Shown: positions 9,031-16,542, counted from the stretch's first letter. The stretch: DNA of 64,000 nucleotides from Pseudomonadales bacterium (GCA_028280345.1 JANQLY010000022.1:1-64000); one strand, 5' to 3'. A program made the numbers and translations. The notes: generated from the sequence alone by a model not told the origin.

Positions 9031-10857
9031 ATGTGTGGCATTGTCGGCGCCGTCGCGCAGCGTAATGTAACAGCGATTCTTATTGAAGGCCTCAAACGTC
9101 TTGAATACCGTGGTTATGATTCTGCCGGCGTTGCAATTCTAAGCGACAGCACAATCGATGTTTGCAAGCGTGAAGGCAAGGTTGCCAATATAGAAGATGC
9201 GCTCAAAGACAACCCGTTAAAAGGCAACACGGGCATTGCCCATACCCGCTGGGCCACCCACGGTGTGCCGAGTGAACAAAATGCGCACCCACACTATTCA
9301 AATGACAAACGCATAGCCGTCGTTCATAACGGTATTATCGAAAACTACCAGGAGATTAAAAGCCGCCTGCCAGACTCTGTAACATTTGAGTCGGAAACGG
9401 ATACCGAAGTCATCGCACATTATATCAATCATCTTGTTAATGAAGATGCGAGCCTGTTTGATGCAGTAAAAAATGCCGTCAACGAGTTTGACGGCGCTTA
9501 TGCATTGGCGGTGATTGATGCTGAGGAGCCGGAAAAGGTTATTGTCACACGTTCCGGTAGTCCGTTGGTGATCGGTGTTGGTATTGAGGAAAACTTTATT
9601 GCCTCTGATACATTAGCGTTGCGTCAGGTAACAGACCGTTTTATCTATCTTGAAGAAGATGACCTTGCCGAAATTACCATGGGTAGTGTCAATGTCTTTG
9701 ATAAGGAAGGCAACAGCGTTGAACGCAAGGTCGTGCAGGTTTCCGGCGATGACGGTACGGCTGAAAAAGATGGCCACAGCCACTATATGTACAAGGAAAT
9801 TTACGAACAGCCGGATGTGCTCGCAAAAACCCTTCAAGATCGTATTAACAACGAAACGATCATGATGGATACCTTTAATGCTGCCGAACAGGAAGCACTA
9901 AAAGGCATCGAGTCGATTCATATTATCGCCTGTGGCACGAGTTACCATGCGGGTATGATTGCTAAGCACTGGATCGAGGATGTTGCCGAGATACCCTGCG
10001 GCGTGGATATCGCGAGTGAGTACCGTTACCGCAAGGTATTAATGGGTAAAAACACCCTGTTTTTAAGTATTTCCCAGTCCGGTGAAACTGCTGACACACT
10101 TGCGGCACTGCGTGCGCGCAAGGAACAATACAAGTCAACGATGACGGTGTGCAATGTAGACAACAGTTCACTCGTGCGTGAGTCCGATATTAAGTTGCTA
10201 ACCTGCGCGGGCCCGGAAATTGGTGTAGCGTCAACCAAGGCGTTTACCACGCAGCTTGCGGCCTTACAGGTGTTTGCCTTATACCTGGCTAAACTGCGCG
10301 GCAAGCCGGAAGATAAAATCAATGACTGGGTACACAGTCTGCATCAGTTGCCGGATCTTGCGCGCCAGGTATTAAGCCTTGATCAGCAGTTGCAACAAAT
10401 CGCGCAACAGTTTGCCGATAAACACCACACATTGTTTCTGGGCCGCGGTGCGATGTACCCGGTAGCAAAAGAAGGCGCGTTAAAACTTAAGGAAATTTCC
10501 TATATCCATGCCGAAGCCTATTCAGCTGGTGAACTCAAGCACGGCCCGTTAGCACTTGTGGATGTGCATATGCCCGTAGTCACCGTTGCGCCGAATAATG
10601 AGCTACTTGAAAAACTCAAATCCAATTTACAGGAAGTCAAAGCCCGCGGCGGCAAACTGTTTGTGTTTGCGGATAAAAACTCCGGCTTTGAACCGGAAGA
10701 TAACGTTGTGGTAATCCCACTACCCCATGTACCGGAAAACCTCGTGCCAGTGGTGTACTCCATACCACTGCAGCTACTTTCTTACCATGTGGCGATTATT
10801 AAAGGCACCGATGTGGATCAGCCGAGAAATCTGGCAAAATCAGTGACAGTGGAATAA
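9031..10857 (+). CDS. glmS: glutamine-fructose-6-phosphate aminotransferase (isomerizing)
   Basis: Converts fructose-6-phosphate and glutamine to glucosamine-6-phosphate, the entry to amino-sugar synthesis. The 608-residue length is normal. MCGIVGAVAQR at the start places the nucleophilic cysteine at position 2, exposed after methionine removal. The glutaminase domain runs to about residue 240 (HTRWATHG, HNGIIENY). Two SIS domains follow (IACGTSYHAG, SISQSGETADT, ASTKAFTTQ, GRGAMYPVAKEGALKLKEISY). The C-terminus ends with PRNLAKSVTVE, the segment whose DNA is the Tn7 TnsD target. No glmR-type regulator lies between glmU and glmS, and I see no glmS ribozyme upstream. Confidence 0.98.
   Translation: MCGIVGAVAQRNVTAILIEGLKRLEYRGYDSAGVAILSDSTIDVCKREGKVANIEDALKDNPLKGNTGIAHTRWATHGVPSEQNAHPHYSNDKRIAVVHNGIIENYQEIKSRLPDSVTFESETDTEVIAHYINHLVNEDASLFDAVKNAVNEFDGAYALAVIDAEEPEKVIVTRSGSPLVIGVGIEENFIASDTLALRQVTDRFIYLEEDDLAEITMGSVNVFDKEGNSVERKVVQVSGDDGTAEKDGHSHYMYKEIYEQPDVLAKTLQDRINNETIMMDTFNAAEQEALKGIESIHIIACGTSYHAGMIAKHWIEDVAEIPCGVDIASEYRYRKVLMGKNTLFLSISQSGETADTLAALRARKEQYKSTMTVCNVDNSSLVRESDIKLLTCAGPEIGVASTKAFTTQLAALQVFALYLAKLRGKPEDKINDWVHSLHQLPDLARQVLSLDQQLQQIAQQFADKHHTLFLGRGAMYPVAKEGALKLKEISYIHAEAYSAGELKHGPLALVDVHMPVVTVAPNNELLEKLKSNLQEVKARGGKLFVFADKNSGFEPEDNVVVIPLPHVPENLVPVVYSIPLQLLSYHVAIIKGTDVDQPRNLAKSVTVE
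10822..10857 (+). other. attTn7-type target sequence in the glmS 3' end
   Basis: The last dozen codons of glmS encode the conserved RNLAKSVTVE tail. In characterised bacteria TnsD of Tn7-like elements binds the DNA of this tail, and insertion occurs roughly 25 bases past the stop. Here foreign-looking DNA (a broken gene and attC-like sites) begins at just that point. No Tn7 ends or tns genes are visible, so this marks the hotspot, not a present transposon. Confidence 0.55.
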
Positions 10858-10866
10858 ACAAGTTAG

Positions 10867-11037
10867 TCGAGCGGGCTAATCACAGCCCTTGTTTTTGTAT
10901 ATATAGGTTTTTACCTTGGGTATGTTGCTCCTATAGCTGAAGAAATAGGTTCCGATCTATCGGGCACTATTTTAGTAATTGCCTCTGTCATATCGGGCAT
11001 TATAGGCGCGTATATTTACTGCAATGAAAAAATGTAA
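10867..11037 (+). pseudogene. C-terminal remnant of a small membrane protein gene
   Basis: An open frame of 56 codons without any usable start codon runs from just after an in-frame TAG to a TAA at 11035. The translation is strongly hydrophobic. LITALVFVYIGFYLGYVAPI could be one membrane segment and GTILVIASVISGIIGAYIY a second glycine-rich one, with a short hydrophilic tail CNEKM. It passes through the glmS terminator, so its 5' part was probably replaced by glmS-flanking DNA. The stop lies 3 bases before the first attC-like site, as expected for an integron cassette gene. It is most simply read as a cassette decapitated at the glmS junction. Confidence 0.5.
10873..10896 (+). terminator. glmS: intrinsic terminator after glmS
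   Basis: GGGCT, a six-base AATCAC loop and AGCCC form a short G+C-rich stem, directly followed by TTGTTTTT. It lies 16 bases after the glmS stop and fits a Rho-independent terminator of the glmU-glmS unit. Confidence 0.7.
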
Positions 11038-11040
11038 ATG

Positions 11041-11136
11041 CTCTAACAAATCAAAGCAGCACCGCCCACTACGTGGGCTAGACAGCTTTTCCGCGGCTTC
11101 GCCGCTCCAAAACTGCCGCTGTTTGAGGCGTTATGT
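11041..11136 (+). repeat. attC-like recombination site 1
   Basis: Starts with an inverse core CTCTAAC and ends with a core-like GTTATGT, 96 bases apart. The ends are imperfectly complementary as in attC sites: TAACAAATCAAAGCAGC at the left pairs with the reverse complement of the right end, TAACGCCTCAAACAGC, leaving unpaired bases. The interior holds smaller hairpins (CCCAC/GTGGG and GCGGC/GCCGC). The pattern resembles Vibrio-type repeats and cassette-associated sites. Cleavage would occur between G and TT at about 11130. Confidence 0.75.
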
Positions 11137-11154
11137 GTCAAAGAGGAAATGTTC

Positions 11155-11430
11155 ATGGTAATAATTGTTGCAGGTAAATTGCGGCTCAAGCCGGGAAAGC
11201 GAGGCGAGTTTATCGAGAAATCTCTTGAGGCAATATCACTGGCTAGAACAGTCGACGCTTGCGAAGACTTTTCGGTATCGATAGATCCCATTGATGAGAA
11301 TAGGGTAAACATCTTTGAAAAGTGGGTCGCTCGTGATCCGCTAGTAGAGTTTAGGAGTTCTGGTCCAGATAATGATTCTTTTTCCTTGGTGGAGTCATTT
11401 GATGTGCATGAGTATGAAATCAACACATAA
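11155..11430 (+). CDS. antibiotic biosynthesis monooxygenase (ABM) fold protein, cassette-borne
   Basis: A 91-residue protein with the dimeric alpha-beta ferredoxin-like ABM fold. VIIVAGKLRLKPGKRGEF is the first strand and helix, DACEDFSVSIDPIDENRVNIFEKW the central strands, and DPLVEFRSSGP the second helix. Members range from quinol monooxygenases to proteins of unknown function, so the substrate cannot be named. I use the second ATG (11155) because AGAGGAA sits eight bases before it; the first at 11149 is too close. The gene is bracketed by two attC-like sites, and its TAA falls inside the second one, as is typical for an integron gene cassette. It may lack its own promoter. Confidence 0.85.
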   Translation: MVIIVAGKLRLKPGKRGEFIEKSLEAISLARTVDACEDFSVSIDPIDENRVNIFEKWVARDPLVEFRSSGPDNDSFSLVESFDVHEYEINT

Positions 11431-11515
11431 CAAGGCAATTAACTACGCCACTTGCTACGCAAGGTCGGACCTCCGCAAGCTACGCTTGCTCCGACCCGTT
11501 ATTGCGGCGTTATAT
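11425..11515 (+). repeat. attC-like recombination site 2
   Basis: Inverse core ACATAAC at 11425-11431 and core-like GTTATAT at 11509-11515. The left arm TAACAAGGCAATTAAC pairs with the reverse complement of the right arm, TAACGCCGCAATAAC. The interior forms a strong hairpin: GGTCGGA and GCAAGC pair with GCTTGC and TCCGACC around a TAC loop, with an unpaired CCTCC bulge. It overlaps the stop codon of the preceding cassette gene. This is the clearer of the two attC-like sites. Confidence 0.8.
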
Positions 11516-11536
11516 CCATAGGCGGAATCTCTATAG

Positions 11537-11872
11537 ATGAACAAACTCGTTGCCATTCTATTTGCACTTGCCTGTTTCACCACGTCTTTTGCATCAGGAA
11601 ACATACTGGGTGTGGGTATGTGGTTCTGGATCATAATTGCAACAGGTGGATTTGTAGCTATGAGTCAGTTTATTCCAGGGCTTGAAAAACCTGGTTCGGT
11701 TTTAGCATTGCTGCTAAGCATGATTTCTATTTTTGCTATCTTATTTGGCTTCTTAGCGGCAACGATTGGAGGGTCGTTTGAGCTTGATAGCAGAGAAGCC
11801 CTGTTGTTTGCCTCGTTCTTCCTTGTCGCGATCTTCGGCATCGCTTTAAACAGAACAAATAGAGCAAGGTAG
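11537..11872 (+). CDS. small membrane protein of unknown function, cassette-associated
   Basis: A 111-residue protein with a hydrophobic N-terminus that could be a signal peptide (LVAILFALACFTTSFASG) and about three further membrane segments (WFWIIIATGGFVAMS, VLALLLSMISIFAILFGFLA, LLFASFFLVAIFGIAL). It ends in a basic RTNRAR tail. No family is recognised. It starts 22 bases after the second attC-like site in the same orientation, which is the spacing of a cassette gene. No third attC site follows its stop, so the cassette is either the last, eroded one, or the gene marks the far border of the array. A weak GGCGGAATC lies upstream as a ribosome binding site. Confidence 0.65.
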   Translation: MNKLVAILFALACFTTSFASGNILGVGMWFWIIIATGGFVAMSQFIPGLEKPGSVLALLLSMISIFAILFGFLAATIGGSFELDSREALLFASFFLVAIFGIALNRTNRAR

Positions 11873-11971
11873 CCTCAAGGAATTAGCCACCCCACATAAA
11901 CCGCCTACCCGAAAGAGATATAAAAGATAAAGCTTAATCTGTGTTTGCCAAAACGAACCATATCCAGTAAA

Positions 11972-12190
11972 GTTGCCGCACGTTTTCAGGTGCATTACTT
12001 GTTAAACGGGAATCTGGTGCTCCTCATGGATATTCCAGAACTGCCCCCGCAACGGTGATTGACTGAAGTCTGTATCAGGCATAGTCCGGCCACTGTGACT
12101 TAAATCATTCAATGAATGATAGTCATGGGAAGGCGATACAGAAGAAAGCCTCAGGCTTTCAAGTCATAAGTCCGTATACCGGCCTGAGAA
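11972..12190 (+). promoter_or_regulatory. cobalamin (B12) riboswitch
   Basis: The conserved blocks of the cobalamin riboswitch occur in order. TCAGGTGC is at about 11986, then TTAAACGGGAATCTGGTGC at about 12002 and the core CTGCCCCCGCAACGGTGA at 12041. CCACTGTGACT follows at 12090, then CATGGGAAGGCG at 12124 and CCGGCCTG near 12180. Adenosyl- or methylcobalamin binding normally shuts off downstream transport or synthesis genes. After the aptamer, a CGGAT/ATCCG hairpin near 12226 followed by CTCCTTTTTAT could be the terminator arm of the expression platform. The next full-length gene is the TonB-dependent receptor at 12661, 470 bases away. Confidence 0.93.
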
Positions 12191-12369
12191 ATCACTGTGG
12201 ATTAGCGTGGGGCTAATAATCAGGCATGCGGATGCTCGGGATCCGTCTCTCCTTTTTATATCTCCATATTTCTCTATTCCACGCTTTTTGCAACGAGTGC
12301 GGGCGGCACTGGTGTACACAATGGGTTCACAATCAGCCTGTACTCCCATTTTGACGAATGAGGAGACCT

Positions 12370-12489
12370 ATGAAAAATCTTAAATTCAAACGCTATTTGT
12401 CGGGTTTTATCTGCACACTAAAGACCTATCAAATAGATAAGCCTTATAAATCTGCATGGACCTTGGGGAATATTGATTTAAATCAATAG
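12370..12489 (+). CDS. 39-residue small ORF in the riboswitch leader
   Basis: ATG preceded by GAGGAG at a good distance, followed by 38 more codons and a TAG. The product is basic at its start (MKNLKFKRYLSGFICTLK) and has no match I know. It may be a leader peptide translated under riboswitch control, or the remnant of the original riboswitch-controlled gene. Its last codons contain the FNR-like palindrome at 12473-12486, which argues for reuse of decayed coding DNA as a promoter. Whether it is expressed is unknown. Confidence 0.4.
   Translation: MKNLKFKRYLSGFICTLKTYQIDKPYKSAWTLGNIDLNQ
12473..12486. promoter_or_regulatory. FNR/Anr-type binding site
   Basis: TTGATTTAAATCAA is a perfect match to the FNR/Anr consensus TTGAT-N4-ATCAA. 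It lies about 175 bases upstream of the TonB-dependent receptor start and 18 bases before a Fur-like box. It suggests oxygen-responsive control of the receptor unit; A+T-rich palindromes of this kind also occur by chance. Confidence 0.5.
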
Positions 12490-12503
12490 GTTGCAGGGTT
12501 GTT

Positions 12504-12522
12504 GTTAATGAGAATGATTTTT
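12504..12522. promoter_or_regulatory. Fur-box-like site upstream of the receptor
   Basis: GTTAATGAGAATGATTTTT matches the 19-base E. coli Fur consensus at 14 positions. It stands just upstream of a plausible promoter (TACTAT at 12547-12552), 139 bases before the receptor start. It implies repression by iron, or another Fur-family metal, in addition to the upstream riboswitch. Confidence 0.55.
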
Positions 12523-12660
12523 ATTTCATTTTTGCTTTAGTTGGTTTACTATGCGCACCTTTTAATTAGACACATTTTTTGGGTGGGCTATAAAGCCAAA
12601 ATCTGCTTTGAGCAGGTAAAGAGGTAGCTAAAAGTTTCGTAATCGTTATTTGGAGGGTTT

Positions 12661-14805
12661 ATGAATTCAATATATAAACATTTATCAGGCCTATTCGGCC
12701 TTATCGGGGTAATGGCTTTTTCGGCCATGATTAATGCAGAGGAAGTAGAACCAGAAGCGGTTGAATCTGATGCAGTACTCGACACGATTGTGGTTGAAGG
12801 TGTACGGGAAAGATTGATTCAGCAGGGGATGTTAAAAGACAGTATTCAAAAAACAGAAGTTGTTACTTCTGAAACCATAGAGAAAATGCAGGCGGATACG
12901 CTGGCAGAAGCGATAGAAAAGTCGCCGGGTGTCAGGGTAAACAACGAATGCTCCATGTGTGGTTTCAAACGTGTCCAGCTAAATGGCTTGAAAGGCGAGC
13001 AAACCACCATCCTCGTTGATGGCATCCCGACCTATACGGTTGTAGCCGGCTTTTATGGTATTGATGCGACAGCATCTGCCGGTGTGGAGCGCATAGAAAT
13101 CGCGCGTGGTGCAGGTGCATCATTGATTGCTCCGGAAGCGATTGGCGGCAGCATCAATATTGTGACGCAAACTGCAACAAGAAATGGTGTAGAAGTGGAT
13201 GTTGCTGGTGGTGAAGAGGGCTATAAAAAAGCCAGCCTCGTGGCAACCGGTGTTGCTAATGAAGATACCAATGCCACCCGAGTGACATTTATTGCTCAGT
13301 ATGATGCGAGAGATCAATTTGATGGTGATGACAATGGCGTAAGTGAAAACCCTGAACTTGAAAATGAATATCTGACGCTCAAGCTCTCTCAGGATATTGG
13401 TACAAGTGACAACCTTTTAGTAAGAATAAGTGATGCCACTTCCGAGTTATTTGGTGGGCCCACGATAACAGGCATAGACGGAACCTTGCTAACTTATGCC
13501 CTTGACCCTTCAGAATCAGCGCAGTTGTTTGTTAATGGTGATGTACGCAATCAGTATATCGGTAAGCCTTGGGAAACCGCAGAATGGGTTAAAACCGATA
13601 GGCAGGAGTTTTCGCTTTCCTGGCTGCATGAGTTCAGTTCAGACTTCAATATGACTCTCACCGGTAGTTACAATGACCATGAACAGGATTCTTTTTATGA
13701 AGGCTTTGAGTACGTCGCTGATGATGAAATGGTCTACGGCGATATTCGTTTTAACTATGCGGCTAACAGTGATCACTTGCTGACATTTGGTCTGGATGCG
13801 AAAGAAGAAGAACTGCGCTCAGAAACCAATAGCACTTCACCGGATTATGTGAGCGACAGCTTTGATTATGAAACCATGGGCATCTACCTGCAGGATACAT
13901 GGAATGTCAGTGAAAGCCTTGAAATTGCCATGGCATTGCGTGTTGACGATGTGGTTGTTGATTTTGTTGATCCGTCAAAGCCGGGTACTGAAATTGATGA
14001 AACGGTTATTGCGCCCAGGGTTGATGCTCGTTACCTCCATAACGATAACTATACGTCCCGAATCTCTGCGGGCCGTGGTTATAGAGCTCCGCTGTCGTTT
14101 TTTGAAACAGACCACGGGATTTTGGATGCCGGTGTCGGCTTTATTCTGGACATTGACGACCTGGAAGAATCACAGTCAGCGACTTATGCCCTGAGCTACG
14201 AGGATAGTAAATTATCTGCGACCTGGTCTTTGGCTTATACGGAAGTTGACAACCTGTCTGCGCTTACAGAAACCATGGGAGGTGTTCCTGTGTTAACCCA
14301 GCTGGAAGATACAGCGAGTGTGACGGCGACAGATATTGCGCTGACTTATCAACTGACCTATGACCTCGCGCTGGGCGGAATCCTGGAAACCATGTCCTAC
14401 GATGATAACTTCAAGGAATCATTTGCTGTTGCACCGATAGAGACCCGGGCAATCCTGTCCCTCGATTGGGATATCAATGATTGGGAATTTGTCACAATCG
14501 CAACATGGGTAGCCAGCCGCACGCTTTCTGATTACGCTGTACCGGAAAATCCGACGTTTGATCAGGCGGGAACCCTGCCGATGAGTGACAAGGCAGAGTC
14601 TTACTGGACTGTTGACTTCCGTCTGGCCAAAGACGTTACTGAGCAGTTTCAGGTTTATCTCGGTGCTAACAACCTGTTTGGTTATAACCAGGCAGAAGAC
14701 CAGCAAACCCCTCTGTTTTATGAAGATATGGCGTATGACGTAGCTTATATTTCAGGACCGCTGCGTGGACGGGAAGCATATCTCGGTGTTAAATACACTT
14801 ATTAA
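12661..14805 (+). CDS. TonB-dependent outer membrane receptor with CxxC plug motif
   Basis: A 714-residue outer membrane receptor. Residues 1-26 are a signal peptide ending in NAEE. DTIVVEG at about 42-48 is the TonB box region. The plug domain (about 60-170) contains SPGVRVNNECSMCGFKRV with Cys97 and Cys100, then GEQTTILVDGIP and RIEIARGAGASLIAPEAIGG. The rest is a 22-strand-type barrel ending in an aromatic LGVKYTY. A GGAGG ribosome binding site precedes the ATG. The cobalamin riboswitch upstream suggests a corrinoid or cobalt-related ligand, but the family is broad and the CxxC could bind metal or be redox-active. A thioredoxin-fold gene follows directly. The ligand is not determined. Confidence 0.9.
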   Translation: MNSIYKHLSGLFGLIGVMAFSAMINAEEVEPEAVESDAVLDTIVVEGVRERLIQQGMLKDSIQKTEVVTSETIEKMQADTLAEAIEKSPGVRVNNECSMCGFKRVQLNGLKGEQTTILVDGIPTYTVVAGFYGIDATASAGVERIEIARGAGASLIAPEAIGGSINIVTQTATRNGVEVDVAGGEEGYKKASLVATGVANEDTNATRVTFIAQYDARDQFDGDDNGVSENPELENEYLTLKLSQDIGTSDNLLVRISDATSELFGGPTITGIDGTLLTYALDPSESAQLFVNGDVRNQYIGKPWETAEWVKTDRQEFSLSWLHEFSSDFNMTLTGSYNDHEQDSFYEGFEYVADDEMVYGDIRFNYAANSDHLLTFGLDAKEEELRSETNSTSPDYVSDSFDYETMGIYLQDTWNVSESLEIAMALRVDDVVVDFVDPSKPGTEIDETVIAPRVDARYLHNDNYTSRISAGRGYRAPLSFFETDHGILDAGVGFILDIDDLEESQSATYALSYEDSKLSATWSLAYTEVDNLSALTETMGGVPVLTQLEDTASVTATDIALTYQLTYDLALGGILETMSYDDNFKESFAVAPIETRAILSLDWDINDWEFVTIATWVASRTLSDYAVPENPTFDQAGTLPMSDKAESYWTVDFRLAKDVTEQFQVYLGANNLFGYNQAEDQQTPLFYEDMAYDVAYISGPLRGREAYLGVKYTY

Positions 14806-14820
14806 TTAATAAGTGTATTT
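14791..14820. repeat. 30-base perfect palindrome across the receptor stop codon
   Basis: AAATACACTTATTAA is followed immediately by its exact reverse complement. It includes the receptor's TAA and ends 6 bases before the next gene's ATG. In RNA it can fold into an A+U-rich 13 to 15 base-pair hairpin. It may act as an attenuator, an mRNA-stabilising element or a regulator site between the two genes. Confidence 0.7.
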
Positions 14821-14826
14821 ATTCGG

Positions 14827-15339
14827 ATGCCTTTGAGCATAAAAAAATATTTTGTATTCGGTATGCTGCCCATCGTGTTGTGGGCCATGCCGATGCAGGT
14901 TTTTTCTGCTCAAATGCTCGATTTTACGTTGCCGCACCTGCAGGAGCCGGGAGAGAAAAGCCTTGAGGAGTATCAAGGTAAGCCGGTTTTTATGGTGTTT
15001 TTTGAGCCAGACTGCTCGTGGTGTTTTCGACAAATGAAAGCCTTCAAGCAGCTGCAGGACAAATGCGGTGATTCACTACAATCGATAGCTGTGGGTACCA
15101 ACGGAGAAAAAGACCGGCTGCTTAAAGAAGTGCGCCGGGCAAAAATCAATTACCCTTCATTTATCGCAACGGCTGAATTAATAGAAGCAGTAGGCGGTGA
15201 AATACCTTCTACACCATGGACTTTGGTATCCGATAGCAATGGCGAGTTGATAACACATTTTCGAGGCTATCATACATTGGAGAAACTGCAGCCATTACTG
15301 CCAGAATCGTGTCAGTCAAACTTGTCGGTCGTAAAATAA
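14827..15339 (+). CDS. exported thioredoxin-fold (TlpA/redoxin-like) protein
   Basis: A 170-residue protein with an N-terminal signal or anchor segment (YFVFGMLPIVLWAMPMQVFSA) followed by a thioredoxin-like domain. FMVFFEPDCSWCFRQM holds the CxxC pair Cys63/Cys66, and IPSTPWTLVSDSNGEL supplies the cis-proline region near residue 122. It probably acts in the periplasm as a thiol reductant or oxidant. Position suggests a link with the preceding receptor, whose plug has a CxxC motif: the gap is 21 bases and both lie on the same strand. The ribosome binding site is weak. A methionine 12 codons downstream could also start it, but that would shorten the signal peptide's charged region. Confidence 0.82.
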   Translation: MPLSIKKYFVFGMLPIVLWAMPMQVFSAQMLDFTLPHLQEPGEKSLEEYQGKPVFMVFFEPDCSWCFRQMKAFKQLQDKCGDSLQSIAVGTNGEKDRLLKEVRRAKINYPSFIATAELIEAVGGEIPSTPWTLVSDSNGELITHFRGYHTLEKLQPLLPESCQSNLSVVK

Positions 15340-15520
15340 GATAAATTAAACAAATAAATAAAAGCAAGAATAGCTATTGGCTATTGCTGTCAATATATGT
15401 AATAACGCAAATATTTTTACTAAATACGGGATATAAATGCCTATAATGTGCAGGTGCTATGGCAGTGCTCTTTTGCGGCATGGCATATAATCAGTTTCAG
15501 AATAGCACAAGGGGAATGAA

Positions 15521-15892
15521 ATGAAGTTTTTGGATAAATACACAGACCATAGTTACGCCGCGTTCAGAATAGTGACAGGCTTTTTGTTTTTTTGTCATGG
15601 CACGGAAAAGCTTTTTAACTTTCCGCTAGAATTTCCTTATCCACTAAATGCCATGACGACCAGTGCGGGGATTATTGAGCTCGTTGCTGGATTTTTAATT
15701 ATGATTGGTTTTTATTCGCGGTATGCGGCCTTTATTTCCAGTGGCACGATGGCTGTTGCGTATTGGATGGTGCATGGACTAAATCACCCTTTCCCAATCG
15801 CGAACGGCGGTGAAATTTCGGCGTTCTATTGCTTTGCTTTTCTCTATATAGCCGCAAAAGGCCCGGGTATTTGCAGCATAAACAAGAAGTAG
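15521..15892 (+). CDS. DoxX-family membrane protein
   Basis: A 123-residue protein with four membrane segments and the DoxX signature. FRIVTGFLFFCHGTEKLF is near residues 17-34, AGIIELVAGFLIMIGFYSRYAA near 49-70, then AVAYWMVHGLN and a last segment near 105-118. DoxX proteins are linked to thiosulfate:quinone oxidoreductase and to redox or thiol stress, but most have no assigned function. An AAGGGGAATG ribosome binding site precedes the ATG. It is separated from the thioredoxin-fold gene by about 180 bases with a possible TATAAT at 15443, so it may start its own transcript. Confidence 0.85.
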   Translation: MKFLDKYTDHSYAAFRIVTGFLFFCHGTEKLFNFPLEFPYPLNAMTTSAGIIELVAGFLIMIGFYSRYAAFISSGTMAVAYWMVHGLNHPFPIANGGEISAFYCFAFLYIAAKGPGICSINKK

Positions 15893-15942
15893 CTCTGGCA
15901 TTATTATCAAAGTAATACGATAGGAGCTAAAGGGCTACGATT

Positions 15943-16428
15943 ATGAACAATCGCAAACTTGCTACCGCATCAACTATTGGAACGTTCCTGGTTGCGTCGT
16001 TAACCGGGCTATTGCTGTTCTTTGAGATCGCCACGGGTAGTATCCGAGCCACACATGAGTGGATCAGCATTTTGTTTTTACTAGCGGTGTTATTTCACGT
16101 ATACATCCACAAAAAAATATTTCTAAAGTATTTTCAAGGAAAAGATATTGTTCCGGTATTGGTCGGTCTGTTTTTAGGTGCCTCTCTTTTTATTGCTGCG
16201 TACAATGATATCTATGCCGCAGGTGCAATTTTTGATTCGGTAATAGATTCAGAGCTTAAAGAAGTTGTTTTTCTATTTGATGTGAACATAAACGATGCCG
16301 TTATGGTTTTAGAGGCAGAAGGTGTAGAGGTAAAAAACTCAAGCCAAACTATTTCTGATCTAGCAAACGATAATAAGCTTGATGTGTATGATGTAATTGA
16401 CCCACTACTAAATATTAGCCGGAAGTAA
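15943..16428 (+). CDS. DUF4405-like membrane protein
   Basis: A 161-residue protein with three N-terminal membrane segments (about 9-27, 38-55 and 68-88). Histidines in THEWIS and FHVYIHKK resemble the heme-ligand-like histidines of the DUF4405/cytochrome b561-like group. The soluble C-terminal 60 residues carry the helical ISDLANDNKLDVYDVIDPLL motif common at the end of such proteins. No enzymatic role is established. It follows doxX by 50 bases in the same direction with a GATAGGAGC site upstream, so the two may be cotranscribed. Confidence 0.65.
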   Translation: MNNRKLATASTIGTFLVASLTGLLLFFEIATGSIRATHEWISILFLLAVLFHVYIHKKIFLKYFQGKDIVPVLVGLFLGASLFIAAYNDIYAAGAIFDSVIDSELKEVVFLFDVNINDAVMVLEAEGVEVKNSSQTISDLANDNKLDVYDVIDPLLNISRK

Positions 16429-16542
16429 ACCACTCAATATGCCTGGATCTGGCCAGCTATTCTTGCTCTGTATTTTCTCTCCTGGCGCAACGCCAAGTGG
16501 CCATGTACACTGCGGACTATCCAGCCAGGAGCACAGCAAGCT

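Noticed and set aside
10858..11040. Tn7 left or right end next to glmS
   Set aside because: No TGTGGGCGGACA-like terminal sequence or tns genes seen; only the position fits the attachment site.
12164..12349. 61-codon - strand frame across the riboswitch
   Set aside because: The + strand holds the conserved riboswitch; no start signal for the - strand frame.
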